A DNA stretch of 64,000 nt, from positions 1 through 64,000 of the forward strand of contig MSGZ01000027.1 of assembly GCA_001940925.1 (NCBI GenBank). Direction: 5' to 3'. Within the stretch, counting starts at the first letter, position 1. Each line of letters begins with the position of its first letter. Of this stretch, positions 33,293-43,100 are shown in pieces. The notes under the pieces are model-generated. The model ran no database searches and had not been told where the DNA came from. It worked only from the letters and a program-made list of their open reading frames with translations. Made by a program: the position numbers and the translations under genes. The DNA is from Ruminococcus sp. Phil11. GTDB taxonomy: Bacteria > Bacillota > Clostridia > Oscillospirales > Ruminococcaceae.

Positions 33293-34150
33293 ATGAAACT
33301 GAAGAAAACTGCGATCTGTACGGCGGCCATGGTGCTGCTGACGGGACTGTGCGGCTGCGGCGATACGCGTCCCGCTTTTACAGATGCACAGCTGCAGGCG
33401 ATCAGCGAGGCAAAGGTCGGCGAGGATTCGTTTATCATCACGCTGTATCCGGACGTTGCACCGATCACCTGCAAGAACTTTGAGAAGCTCGTGAATGAGG
33501 GATTTTACAACGGGCTGACCTTCCACCGCGTCATGATCGACTTTATGGCACAGGGCGGCGACCCTGAAGGCACCGGCATGGGCGGCAGTGAGGAAACGAT
33601 CAAGGGCGAGTTCAGCAGCAACGGCGTCCAGAATAATCTGTCGCATCAGCGCGGCGTCGTTTCCATGGCACGCAGCGCCGATCCGAACAGCGCATCGAGC
33701 CAGTTCTTTATCTGCTACGGTGACGAATCCTTCTTGGACGGCAATTATGCCGCATTCGGTGAGGTCACGGAGGGCATGGAGGTCGTGGACAGCTTCCTGA
33801 AGGTTCCTGTCACGATGAGCATGGGCGGTGAGGCTTCCTCGCCGACGGAGCCGATCGTCATGGAGATCGTCTGGCAGATCGAGGACGATGCCGAGGGTCA
33901 TCCGCGCATCGAGGTCAAGATGATGCCGATTCCGGTCGCGGAGGAAGAAGCGGAAGAAACTTCTGCCGTGGAAGAATCCGTTGCTGAGGAGGAGCCCGTC
34001 GCTGAGACAGAACCCGCAGCCGAGGAAGAATCCGAAGCCGGGGAGGAAACTGAGACGGAGGAATCGTCCGATGCGGCGGAAGTGACCGATGCACCGGAGG
34101 AAGCCGACGTACCGGAGGAGACCACGACGACAGAGGAAACGGCGGAATAA
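33293..34150 (+). CDS. Cyclophilin-type peptidyl-prolyl isomerase lipoprotein
   Basis: The ATG at 33293 follows AAAAGGAGAGAG. The 285 residues have a lipoprotein signal with Cys at about 20 or 22 (LTGLCGCGD), a cyclophilin domain (about 45-205: FYNGLTFHRVMIDFMAQGGDP, catalytic FHRV, GVVSMARS, ASSQFFICYG) and a C-terminal tail made almost only of Glu, Ala, Thr and Val (about 220-285). The domain is complete. It should fold proteins outside the membrane; the acidic tail may extend through the cell wall. It starts 63 bp after the ATPase stop. Confidence 0.9.
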   Translation: MKLKKTAICTAAMVLLTGLCGCGDTRPAFTDAQLQAISEAKVGEDSFIITLYPDVAPITCKNFEKLVNEGFYNGLTFHRVMIDFMAQGGDPEGTGMGGSEETIKGEFSSNGVQNNLSHQRGVVSMARSADPNSASSQFFICYGDESFLDGNYAAFGEVTEGMEVVDSFLKVPVTMSMGGEASSPTEPIVMEIVWQIEDDAEGHPRIEVKMMPIPVAEEEAEETSAVEESVAEEEPVAETEPAAEEESEAGEETETEESSDAAEVTDAPEEADVPEETTTTEETAE

Positions 34151-34256
34151 GCCGGCGCAAAGGGACATCCTGCACAGAAACAGTACAAGACGAAACACGC
34201 GGCAGGAATCCGGTATCAGATTCTTGCCGCGTGTTTGCCGTATTTCCGGCGTGATA

Positions 34257-34469
34257 CTATGTTTCGTCCTCGGTAAATTCGAGGATATCTCCCGGCTGAC
34301 AGTGCAGTGCCGTGCAGATCGCGTTCAGCGTGGAAAAGCGGATCGCACTGACCTTTCCGGTTTTCAGCTTGGAGAGATTGACATTGCTGACGCCGACCTT
34401 TTCGCTTAATTCGTTGAGGCTCATTTTCCGGTCTGCCATGACGCGGTCGAGCCGTAAAATAATTGCCAT
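34257..34469 (-). CDS. Cro/C1-type (YozG-like) transcription regulator
   Basis: The start at 34469 has GAGGTG 2-9 bases upstream; total 70 residues. It is a single HTH domain: LRLDRVMADRKMSLNELSEKVGVSNVNLSKLKTGK, then IRFSTLNAICTALHCQPGDIL. This is the short form found next to DUF2975 membrane proteins in many Firmicutes. It is the last gene of a reverse-strand cassette that starts with two DUF2975 genes. It most likely represses that cassette, and perhaps the divergent hydrolase, through the inverted repeats at 36681-36777. Confidence 0.85.
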   Translation of the reverse strand: MAIILRLDRVMADRKMSLNELSEKVGVSNVNLSKLKTGKVSAIRFSTLNAICTALHCQPGDILEFTEDET

Positions 34470-34477
34470 ATCGCACC

Positions 34478-35520
34478 TCACTGTATCTCATCGAGAAATT
34501 TGCGAATCTCCGCGCTGACTGCATCAGGGGCTTCCACATGGATATAATGCCCGCAGTTAAGCTGAACCAGTCTGCCGGTTGTCAGTGCTGCGTTATAGTT
34601 TTCATGGAGCTGCCGCCATTTCTGCAGGCCGTTTTCCCCGAGCATCAGCGAAAAGGTCGCTTCATCAGAGGAAAGCAGCTGCAGGGTCGGCACATCCGGC
34701 ACGGGACTGCCGCGGACGGCCTGAAAATCACTGCGCTGTGCTTCGGTCAGGATGCCTTCCCGGAACATCGCGGTCTGATAAAACCGGCTGTACCAGAGAT
34801 AGGTGATCGCCCTGTATTCCGCGCGCTCGGCTTCCGTCAGATCGGGGCTTGCCGCAGCCGGGAACACCTTGTTGGTATTGTAAAGCCGGTAACCGCCCAT
34901 GTCATAGAGCCAGAAGTGCAGAAATTCGTTTTCCTGCAGTGCCTGTTCAAGGGTCTGCGTCTGTACATTGTTCAGGTCGCCGATCTGTATATCGAACTGC
35001 TCCGGCACTGCCATGTCCAGCCCGACGATCGCTTCGACCTCGTCCGGATAAAGCTGCGCCCAGCGGACGGCTTCCAGTCCGGAAGCGGAATGCGGGCAAA
35101 GGACATCGGCGCGGAAAGCCCGGCCTTTTCCAGTGCTTCGCGGTCCTGCCTGAGCAGTGTCCCGAGATTCCGTTCGCCGTCAGCGTCGTCGCTGCAGCCG
35201 TAGCCGAATTTCTCGATCACCGCGATCCGGTACGTGTCCGAAAGCCTGCTGAACAGCGGCTTGAAATCGAAGATCACGGCGGGCGTATTCGCACCGGCCA
35301 TGAACACGAGCGTTTTGTCTCCGCTGCCCGCGGTATAAAGGTTCATGTTCCTGCCGCCGATCTCAATATACTGCCCCTGATGCCGGATCAGTGCGGATTC
35401 TTTTTTCAGCTGATGCCGGTTATAGCCGTACAGCCCCGCAGCGAATGCGGCGCAGAGCAGCAGCGGAATCAGCAGGATCGCTGCAAGGATGTTCAGCGGA
35501 CGGTGTTTGCGTTTTGTCAT
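34478..35520 (-). pseudogene. Alpha/beta hydrolase, broken by a 1-bp frameshift
   Basis: The reading frame is split at about 35105. The 5' part (35520 to about 35107) has a membrane anchor and the hydrolase start (GKTLVFMAGANT-like region, IEKFGYGCSDDADGERNLG). The 3' part resumes in another frame with CPHSASGLEAVRWAQLYPDEVEAIVGLDMAVPE and runs to the normal end with LNCGHYIHVEAPD. Comparison with the intact paralogue at 36844 shows one missing base (T) after the codons for SAP, before VLCPHS. The sequence of the nucleophile region is otherwise intact. It is either a recent mutation or a read error. With repair it would have about 347 residues. Confidence 0.85.
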
Positions 35521-35540
35521 CGGTATGCTTTTCGGAGCTG

Positions 35541-36023
35541 TCAGAGCGTTTCATCGGATTCCTGCTGCAGCATCGCGCCGTACCGGATGATATGCGCGAT
35601 GAACAGGAACAGCAGACCTTCGATCAGTGCGGACGGGTTGACAATTCCGCCGACGCCGTTTGCAGAGCCGATGATGCATGCCGCGGTGACCGAAGGAATC
35701 ACGGCATTGACCAGAAACAGAATGCCGATAATGCGCACGGTGCGGACATTCTTCGCGGTGAACGGAATGCCGTCCCTGGAGATGCGGAAGAACATCAAAG
35801 CGGCCGCGGCCATGATCGCCGCACCGAGCACGCCGGATATCATCACCCGGCAGATCGTGTACCGCTGAATCAGATCGGTTTCGTTCGGTGCAGCATTATA
35901 CAGGCGCAGCGCGGAAATCCCCAGCGTGAGCAGTGCTGCAATGCAGCAGATAACTGCAATGCCGAGGCTGCCTTCTTTGAGTTTTTCCATGATTTCAGGT
36001 TTGGAATGGATTTGTTCTTTCAT
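35541..36023 (-). CDS. DUF2975 membrane protein (second copy)
   Basis: The start at 36023 has AAAGGAG 8 bases upstream. About 160 residues with four TM helices (IAVICCIAALLTLGISALRLY, VLGAAIMAAAALMFF, RIIGILFLVNAVIPSVTAACI, ALIEGLLFLFIAHIIR). DUF2975 proteins have no proven role and often come with a YozG-like regulator. The last 14 residues, RYGAMLQQESDETL, are the same as in the next DUF2975 gene upstream, while the bodies have diverged. It is 13 bp from that gene. Confidence 0.8.
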   Translation of the reverse strand: MKEQIHSKPEIMEKLKEGSLGIAVICCIAALLTLGISALRLYNAAPNETDLIQRYTICRVMISGVLGAAIMAAAALMFFRISRDGIPFTAKNVRTVRIIGILFLVNAVIPSVTAACIIGSANGVGGIVNPSALIEGLLFLFIAHIIRYGAMLQQESDETL

Positions 36024-36036
36024 CAGGAAACTCCTT

Positions 36037-36585
36037 TCACAGTGTTTCGTCGGATTCCTGCTGGAGCATTGCACCGTAGCGGAATGCTTTTGCGAGGAAG
36101 AGCAGCAGAATGCAGAATCCGACTGCCGGATACGACAGCGTGCGGTGTTCAAACACATCAAGAAAAACGGACGGATTTGAAATGCCTTCGTAGCGCAGAA
36201 GCCTGAAAAAATAGATCAGCGCGGGAACTGCTGCACGGAGCCCCAGCAAAATGCCTGCCGCTTTGAGGAATTTGGCATTTCGCTCCGTGAAAGGCTGACC
36301 GTCCTTTCTGAGGCTTCTGAACAGCAGGATCAGCGGGATCAGTGTGGCTGCCGTAAGCATGAACTTCACGATCATCTCCGGAAGCTCAGCGTAGGCAAGA
36401 GCGGACATATAGCTTGTGATCGTGCCGTTAAATGTATGCGGCTGCGAGAGCGTGTACACCAGCTTGTATGCAGTGCTGAGAAGCTGCACTGCGAGGAACA
36501 GCACCGTCAGGATCAGTGCCGGCTTTGCAAGACGGCGGATATGTTCGGTGTTTTTCTGCTTGACAGAATCATGATTGTTTTCCAT
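36037..36585 (-). CDS. DUF2975 membrane protein (first copy)
   Basis: The start at 36585 follows AAGGAGGTTT. The 182 residues have four TM helices (ALILTVLFLAVQLLSTAYKLVY, MIVKFMLTAATLIPLILLF, FLKAAGILLGLRAAVPALIYFF, PAVGFCILLLFLAKAFR). The loop GQPFTERNAK matches GIPFTAKNVR of the other copy and is typical of DUF2975. First gene of the reverse-strand cassette, divergent from the hydrolase at 36844. Confidence 0.8.
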   Translation of the reverse strand: MENNHDSVKQKNTEHIRRLAKPALILTVLFLAVQLLSTAYKLVYTLSQPHTFNGTITSYMSALAYAELPEMIVKFMLTAATLIPLILLFRSLRKDGQPFTERNAKFLKAAGILLGLRAAVPALIYFFRLLRYEGISNPSVFLDVFEHRTLSYPAVGFCILLLFLAKAFRYGAMLQQESDETL

Positions 36586-36680
36586 AGTAAACCTCCTTGT
36601 GTGCTTCCTGATGTCCGGAGCCCTGTTGCTCCGTTGGCTGTATCATAACACATAGTTTTATGTTTGTCAACTACTTTTTA

Positions 36681-36777
36681 ATGATAAACGATAAAAATTA
36701 GATGCTTGCACAATCCGGCATGACGGATACGCAAGCCCCGTTATGCATTTTAACGATAAAAAATTATCGTTTATCAT
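36681..36777. promoter_or_regulatory. Inverted-repeat operator in the divergent control region
   Basis: ATGATAAACGATAA (36681-36694) has a perfect inverted copy TTATCGTTTATCAT (36764-36777). The second copy overlaps a palindrome, AACGATAAAAAATTATCGTT (36752-36771). The region is AT-rich and lies between the DUF2975 cassette (left) and the hydrolase (right). A dimeric repressor such as the Cro/C1-type protein at 34257 could bind both sites and loop the DNA. Confidence 0.7.
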
Positions 36778-36843
36778 AAAACTCTTTAGAAAATGTGTCG
36801 CTGAGATCAATCGGAATTTGTTAAGCGAAAGGCGCAGGGTCGT

Positions 36844-37797
36844 ATGAAAAAAGCATTCAGAATAATCGGAAAAGTATTCCTCGGACTGCTGATCCTGATC
36901 GTGTTATTCCTTGTAGTTATGACGGTATACAATCAGATCATGCTCAAAAAGAATAAAGCCCTCTGCGAAACGCCGCTTGGACAGCTTGTGGAGGTAGACG
37001 GTCACAATATGAGCATCTACACGGAAGGTGAGGGAGAACACACGATCGTGTTCCTGTCGGGTCACGGAACAGCCTCTCCGATCCTGGATTTCAAACCGCT
37101 TTACAGCAGGCTTTCCGATGATTATAAAATCGTCGTTGTGGAAAAGTTCGGCTACGGCTTCAGCGATCTGGTTGACGGCGAACGGGATCTTGACACGATC
37201 CTCCGTCAGGACAGGGAGGCACTCGAAAAGTGCGGAATCGAAGCACCGTATGTGCTGTGCCCGCATTCATTTTCAGGCTATGAGGCAACCCGCTGGGCGC
37301 AGGAGTACCCTGATGAGGTTGAAGCAATCGTTGGTTTGGATATGTGTACGCCGCACTGTATGGACGTCAATAAACTGAAAGAAAAATATTCAAGCTCCGC
37401 GTTCCTGTGGGGAATTGCAAGGTTTATGAAAGCCGTCGGAATTGTCCGACTGTTTGACTACAACGAATCAGGCGTGCTCTCAGAGGAAGACTGCGCAATC
37501 TATAAAGAGATTGCCTGTCATAAAAACGTGAATGATACTATGCAGAATGAGGGTGATGTTGAAATCGCCCTGAATGATGAACGCAATTCCGCACCTCTGC
37601 CGACAGTTCCCGTGCTGCTGTACGTTTCCAACGAAACCTCAAATGATGAATACCGGATAGGCGGGATGCAGGCGATGGTCGATGCTTCCTCAGACGGCAC
37701 GCTGATCCAGCTTGACTGCGGGCATTATGTGCATTACTATGCGTATGAAAGAATCAGTCAGGATATGAAAGCGTTTATTGAAAAGCCGGATCGCTGA
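36844..37797 (+). CDS. Membrane-anchored alpha/beta hydrolase
   Basis: The ATG at 36844 follows GAAAGGCGCAGGG. The 317 residues have one N-terminal TM (about 8-28) and an alpha/beta hydrolase domain: TIVFLSGHGTASPILDFKPLY, VEKFGYGFSD, nucleophile region CPHSFSGYEATRW (about residue 140) in which GxSxG is replaced by PHSFS, the acid in the LGLDM-like strand and the His in DCGHYVHYYAYE. Its closest relative in the window is the frameshifted gene at 34478. The substrate is unknown. It is 67 bp upstream of the helicase gene. Confidence 0.85.
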   Translation: MKKAFRIIGKVFLGLLILIVLFLVVMTVYNQIMLKKNKALCETPLGQLVEVDGHNMSIYTEGEGEHTIVFLSGHGTASPILDFKPLYSRLSDDYKIVVVEKFGYGFSDLVDGERDLDTILRQDREALEKCGIEAPYVLCPHSFSGYEATRWAQEYPDEVEAIVGLDMCTPHCMDVNKLKEKYSSSAFLWGIARFMKAVGIVRLFDYNESGVLSEEDCAIYKEIACHKNVNDTMQNEGDVEIALNDERNSAPLPTVPVLLYVSNETSNDEYRIGGMQAMVDASSDGTLIQLDCGHYVHYYAYERISQDMKAFIEKPDR

Positions 37798-37864
37798 ATG
37801 ATTTACAGCAGGAGCACTTTTCTTAAATGATCGTATCATAAAAAGAACGGAGGCGTTGTACAGC

Positions 37865-40144
37865 ATGGATGCTTTTTCACGCTATGCGCCCTTTATACAG
37901 GAATACATTTTCCGCGCGGGCTGGGAGAAGCTCCGTGCGGTGCAGGTCGCAGCCGCGGACGCGATCTTCAATTCGGAGGACAATGTGCTGATCTCCGCGT
38001 CCACGGCGTCCGGCAAGACCGAAGCGGCGTTCTTTCCGGTGCTGACGCTGCTGGAGGAGGATCCGCCCGCATCGGTCGGCGCGATCTACATTGCACCGCT
38101 GAAAGCACTCATCAATGACCAGTTCACGCGCATGACCGATCTCTGCGAACCTGCGGGAATCAGGGTCTGGCGGTGGCACGGGGATGTCGGGCAGTCACAG
38201 AAGGCGAAACTGCTGAAGCATCCGTCCGGCATTCTGCAAATTACACCGGAATCGCTGGAAGCCCTGATGCTGCATAAGCACGCAATGATTCCCGCGCTGT
38301 TCCGCGATCTGCGTTTTGTCATTATCGACGAGGTGCACTCGCTGCTGCGCGGCGACCGCGGCGGTCAGACGCTCTGCCTGATCGAGCGGCTTTCCGATCT
38401 CTCCGGTGCAAGGCCGCGCAGAATCGGGCTTTCCGCGACGATCGGCGACATTGAGCAGACAGCCGTCTATCTCGGCACCGGTTCGGGACGGAACACCGTG
38501 ATTCCGCAGATCGCGCCGCAGAAAAGTACATGGCGGCTTTCCATGGAGCATTTTTATGCGCTGGATTCGCAGGCCGCGGAGGGTAAGGAGGTCGATGCGC
38601 CGGAGCCGCTGGAACGGGAGACCGATCCGGCACCGCCTGCGGCTGACCCCGCTTACGGCTACATCTTTTCGCACACGCGGGGGAAGAAATGTCTGGTGTT
38701 CGTCAATTCCCGCGAGGAATGCGAGGCCGTGACGACTTCGCTGCGGCAGTACTGCGAAAGCAAGAACGAGCCGGACAGATTCCTGATTCACCACGGCAAT
38801 CTTTCTGCCGCTTACAGAGAAACAGCGGAGGCAGTCATGAAGGATGAGGAGCAGACCATGACGACCGTCACGACTGCGACGCTGGAGCTCGGCATCGACA
38901 TCGGCAAGCTGGAACGCGCGTTTCAGCTCGATGCGCCGTTCACGGTATCCTCATTCCTGCAGCGCATGGGACGCACCGGGCGCAGGGGACTCCCGCCCGA
39001 GATGTGGTTCGTTATGCGGGAGGAGGAGCCGGAGGCGCGTGCGATGCTGCCTTCCACGGTCCCGTGGAAGCTGCTGCAGGGCATCGCGCTGGTACAGCTT
39101 TATGCAGAGGAGCACTGGGTCGAGCCGCCGAAGCTGGACCGCCTGCCGTTCAGTCTGCTGTACCACCAGACCATGAGCACACTGGCGGCCAACGGCGAGA
39201 TGACCCCCGCACAGCTTGCGGGGCGCGTCCTGAAGCTGCAGCCGTTCGGCCGGATCACGCAGGATGACTACCGCATTCTGCTGCGGCACCTGATTGACAA
39301 GGATCATATTCAGCGCACCGAACGCGGCGGCCTGATCGCCGGTTTAGCGGGGGAGCGCGTCATCAACAATTACAAGTTCTACGCGGTTTTTCAGGACAGC
39401 GAGGAGTTCACCGTGCGGTCGGAATCACAGGAGATCGGCACGATCGTTCAGCCGCCGCCCGCCGGGGAAAAAATCGCGATCGCGGGTCATGTGTGGGTCG
39501 TGGATGAGGTCGATTACGACCGGCATCTGGTCTACTGCACGCAGGTCAAGGGCAAGGTCCCGGCGTATTTCGGCGACTGCCCCGGCGATATCCAGACGAA
39601 GATCCTGGAACGGATGCGCGGCGTTCTGCAGGAGGATCAGCAGTATCCCTATGTCATGAAGAACGCGGTCGCCCGGCTGGCACAGGCGAGAAATACCGCG
39701 GCGCATTCGGGACTTCTGACCGAGCCGCTGATCTGCATGGGCGGCGACATGTGGGCACTGTTCCCGTGGCTCGGCAGCTACGGCTTTCTGGCACTGGAAC
39801 GCCTGCTGAAGATCAAATGCGCGCAGGAGCTGCATTTATCGGGTCTTGCACCGTCAAGGCCGTATTTCATGACGTTCAAGATGAAGGCAGACAAGGAGAC
39901 CTTTTTCCGCGTTGTGCGGGAGCAGGCGGAGGCGGAATTTGATCCGCTGGAGCTCGTCTATCCGGACGAGATCCCGCTGTTTGAGAAATATGACGAGTAT
40001 GTTCCGGCAGAGCTGGTACGGAAAGGCTTTGCCTACGGCATCCTTGCGGTCGATGAGATGCGCGCGCGGGTGCGGAACTGGACAGGGAGCATTGAAGATA
40101 CAATTTGCGGGGATGGCAGCGGCGGGCTGCCGATGTACGGGTAA
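37865..40144 (+). CDS. Lhr-like DEAD/DEAH-box SF2 helicase
   Basis: The ATG at 37865 has GGAGG 11 bases upstream; a TTG at 37856 is less well placed. The 759 residues contain SF2 motifs: Q-like region LRAVQVAAADAIF, I ASTASGKTEAA, Ia APLKALINDQF, II DEVHSLLRG, III SATIGD, V TATLELGIDIG and VI QRMGRTGRRG, then an Lhr-type C-terminal region (EERVINNYKFYAVF-like, GHVWVVDEVDYDRHLVYCTQVKG). Relatives are BrxHI of BREX type 2 and the helicase that accompanies TerB_N/DUF2791 genes. It probably forms one system with 30286 and 31911, now separated by 4.6 kb of other genes. Confidence 0.9.
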   Translation: MDAFSRYAPFIQEYIFRAGWEKLRAVQVAAADAIFNSEDNVLISASTASGKTEAAFFPVLTLLEEDPPASVGAIYIAPLKALINDQFTRMTDLCEPAGIRVWRWHGDVGQSQKAKLLKHPSGILQITPESLEALMLHKHAMIPALFRDLRFVIIDEVHSLLRGDRGGQTLCLIERLSDLSGARPRRIGLSATIGDIEQTAVYLGTGSGRNTVIPQIAPQKSTWRLSMEHFYALDSQAAEGKEVDAPEPLERETDPAPPAADPAYGYIFSHTRGKKCLVFVNSREECEAVTTSLRQYCESKNEPDRFLIHHGNLSAAYRETAEAVMKDEEQTMTTVTTATLELGIDIGKLERAFQLDAPFTVSSFLQRMGRTGRRGLPPEMWFVMREEEPEARAMLPSTVPWKLLQGIALVQLYAEEHWVEPPKLDRLPFSLLYHQTMSTLAANGEMTPAQLAGRVLKLQPFGRITQDDYRILLRHLIDKDHIQRTERGGLIAGLAGERVINNYKFYAVFQDSEEFTVRSESQEIGTIVQPPPAGEKIAIAGHVWVVDEVDYDRHLVYCTQVKGKVPAYFGDCPGDIQTKILERMRGVLQEDQQYPYVMKNAVARLAQARNTAAHSGLLTEPLICMGGDMWALFPWLGSYGFLALERLLKIKCAQELHLSGLAPSRPYFMTFKMKADKETFFRVVREQAEAEFDPLELVYPDEIPLFEKYDEYVPAELVRKGFAYGILAVDEMRARVRNWTGSIEDTICGDGSGGLPMYG

Positions 40145-40169
40145 ATTCATAAAAAAAGGGGCATTGAAC

Positions 40170-43100
40170 ATGAAACAGAAACGAATCGGATGTGTCGTGA
40201 CGGCGGCTGTTACGGGGATGCAGCTGGTCGCGGCACTGCCGGTCACGGCTCTGACCGTTCCGGGCGCGGCAGATGCGGACGGAACGGCACTGACGGCATT
40301 TGCGGAGCAGATTACTGCGGTGACGCAGCAGGATGAGAACAGATCATTCTATGAAACGGTCTGCTATGACAGCGAAACGGGGCTGCTTTCCGCGGACGGC
40401 GTTCCGGCGGATTCCTGCGGTGATCTGAAAATACGGAACGGCGAGCTGATGATCGTCTCCGCCGCACCGGACAGCAGGCTGCAGACGGCCGGCACGATCC
40501 GGCGGTTCGCGGATGCCGCCGCGGAATACGGCTATGAAACGGAATCCGACGGCAGTCTGCTGACGGTCACGAACGAATTTCAGACCGCCCGCCTGATCGT
40601 CAAGGCAAAGGGGCAGATCGACCCGCACGGCGCACAGAAAACAGCGGACGGCTACAACGATCTGCACATTTTCCAGTATGCGGATACGGCCGCGGCATAT
40701 GCGGCATATCAGCTTTATCAGCAGGATCCGGCGGTGCAGTATGTGCAGCCGTCGCATATCGTGCAGATCGACCCGATCGAGCTGGAATCTGCGGAAGAAA
40801 GCACGGTCAGCGCACTGGATACCGGCACCTATATGACATGGGGTGCCGGACTGATCGGCACGGAGCAGTTTTACGATACCTATCTGAAGGGCAAGGAGCT
40901 GCCGGAGGTCAAGGTCGCGGTCATTGATACCGGACTGAACACCGCCCCCGCGCTGTTTAACGGCAGAGTGCTGGAAGGCGGCGTCAATTTCTCGAGCTCC
41001 GGCGACGACAGCTTTGCGGATGACATCAGCCACGGCACACATGTCTCCGGCACGATCTGTGAGCTGACACCGGACAATGTCAAGATCCTGCCGATCAAAT
41101 CGTTTGACAGCAGCGGCACCGCAAGCGATGAGCAGATTTATGCCGGCATCATGTACGCACTGGAAAACGATGCGGATGTTCTGAACATGAGCTTCGGCGG
41201 TCTGGGCGTCAATCCGCTTGAGGTCGAGGCCATGATGATCGCCGAGAAAAAGGGCATCATCTGCTGTGCGGCCGCGGGCAACAACTCGGACGATGCACGG
41301 TATTTCTATCCGAGCAGCATCGAAAGCTGCATTACCGTTGCGGCGGTCGGAGAGGAAATGAAGCGTGCGGAGTTTTCAAATTACGGTGACATGATCGACG
41401 TATCCGCGCCGGGTGTCGGCATCCGCAGCTACGGCAAGGACGGCCCGGACAAGCAGGAATCCAAGAACGGCACGAGCATGGCGACGCCGCATGTGACGGC
41501 CTGCTGTGCGCTGCTCTGCAGCTACGATCCGGAGATCACGGCGGCGCGGGTCGAGAACCTGCTCTGCCTGAATGCGACCGACCTCGGCAAGCCCGGATTT
41601 GATTCGGATACCGGCTGGGGACTGGTCTGCATGAAGAATTTTCACTGGGATGAGGGCATCTGCAAGGCACCGGTCTTTTCCCGGAAGGCGGGCAATTACG
41701 GCACGGAGCAGACCGTCAGCATCACGGCGGAAAGCCCGGATATGCAGATCTATTACACCACGGACGGCACGCTCCCGGACAGGGAGAACGGCACGCTTTA
41801 TACAGAGCCGCTCGTGATCACGGAATCGACAAGAGTCACGGCGATCGCCGTGAAGGACAAGTACATCGACAGTGTGCCCGCCGAGGCGATCTATACGATC
41901 GGCGGCAAGGATATTGCCGGTTCGCTTGTCATAGCGGAAGGCGTTGTGAAATCCTATACCGGTATCCGCAAATCAGTCACGATTCCGGATACGGCAGACG
42001 GCGTTCCGGTAACGGCAGTCGCGGCGGAGGCCTTTGCGGGCAATCATGCCGTTGAGACGGTCAAGCTGCCGGAATCCGTCACGGAGATCGGTGACGGTGC
42101 ATTCAGAGAATGCGTGAAGCTGGAGAATGTCACGGCATCCGGTGTGAAAACCGTCGGCAAAGAGGCATTTTTCGGCGATGCCGCACTGAAAACGGTCACG
42201 CTTCACGAGGATGCGGATTCGCTCGGCGCATCGGTCTTTGAGGGCTGCGTCAGCCTGAAGGAAATGGAGCTGCCGCAGATCAGCCGGCTGCCTGACCGCT
42301 GCTTTGCGGACTGCACCGGCCTGAAAAAGCTGACAGTCCCGGCTGTCACGGAATTCGGCAGCGAAGCCTGCCTGAACTGCGCAGCACTGACGGAGCTGTA
42401 TCCGGACTGGCGGCAGGTGAAGGCACTCGGCAGCGGCTGTCTGTCCGGCTGCAAGGCATTTGCGGGCAGTCTGACGCTGGATTCGCTGGAAACGCTCGGT
42501 GACGGCGTTTTTGCGGGAGACAAGGCATTGCTGCGCGTGTCTCTGCCGGAGACCGTGACCGTGCTCCCCAAGGGCAGCTTCTCGGACTGCTCCGGGCTGC
42601 GGCTGCTGGAGCTGCCCGGGATCACGGAGCTCCGCGAAAATGCGATCGCGCTCGGGACCTGCAGCGAGGCGTTCACGCTGGTCTTGGATTACGGAAAGAT
42701 CAAGTCCGCAGGAACCAATGCATTCTGCGGTGCAAGGCTCGGAACCGGCTTTGATACGGTCACATTCTCTGCACTGGAAACGCTGGAATTCCGTTCCTTC
42801 GGCGGCGTGATCGCGGGCGTCATTGAACTGCCGCTCGTGAAGCATGTTCCGCGCTATGCGTTTGCATCGGCGATCCTTTACGGCGCGGTGCTGGAAAACG
42901 CGGAGACGCTTGAAACGGAAAGCATGTTCAGCGTCAAGGCGGTCAAGCTGACGGATGCCGCAAAGGAGATCGCGGCGGACGCCTTTGATGCGGAAACTTA
43001 TATCCACGCGCCGGAGACGCTCTCCGCGCTGGATGTCTGTACGGACATACACCGCTGTCAGGAACCGCTTGTCATGCGGGTCAATACGAAAATGCTGCAG

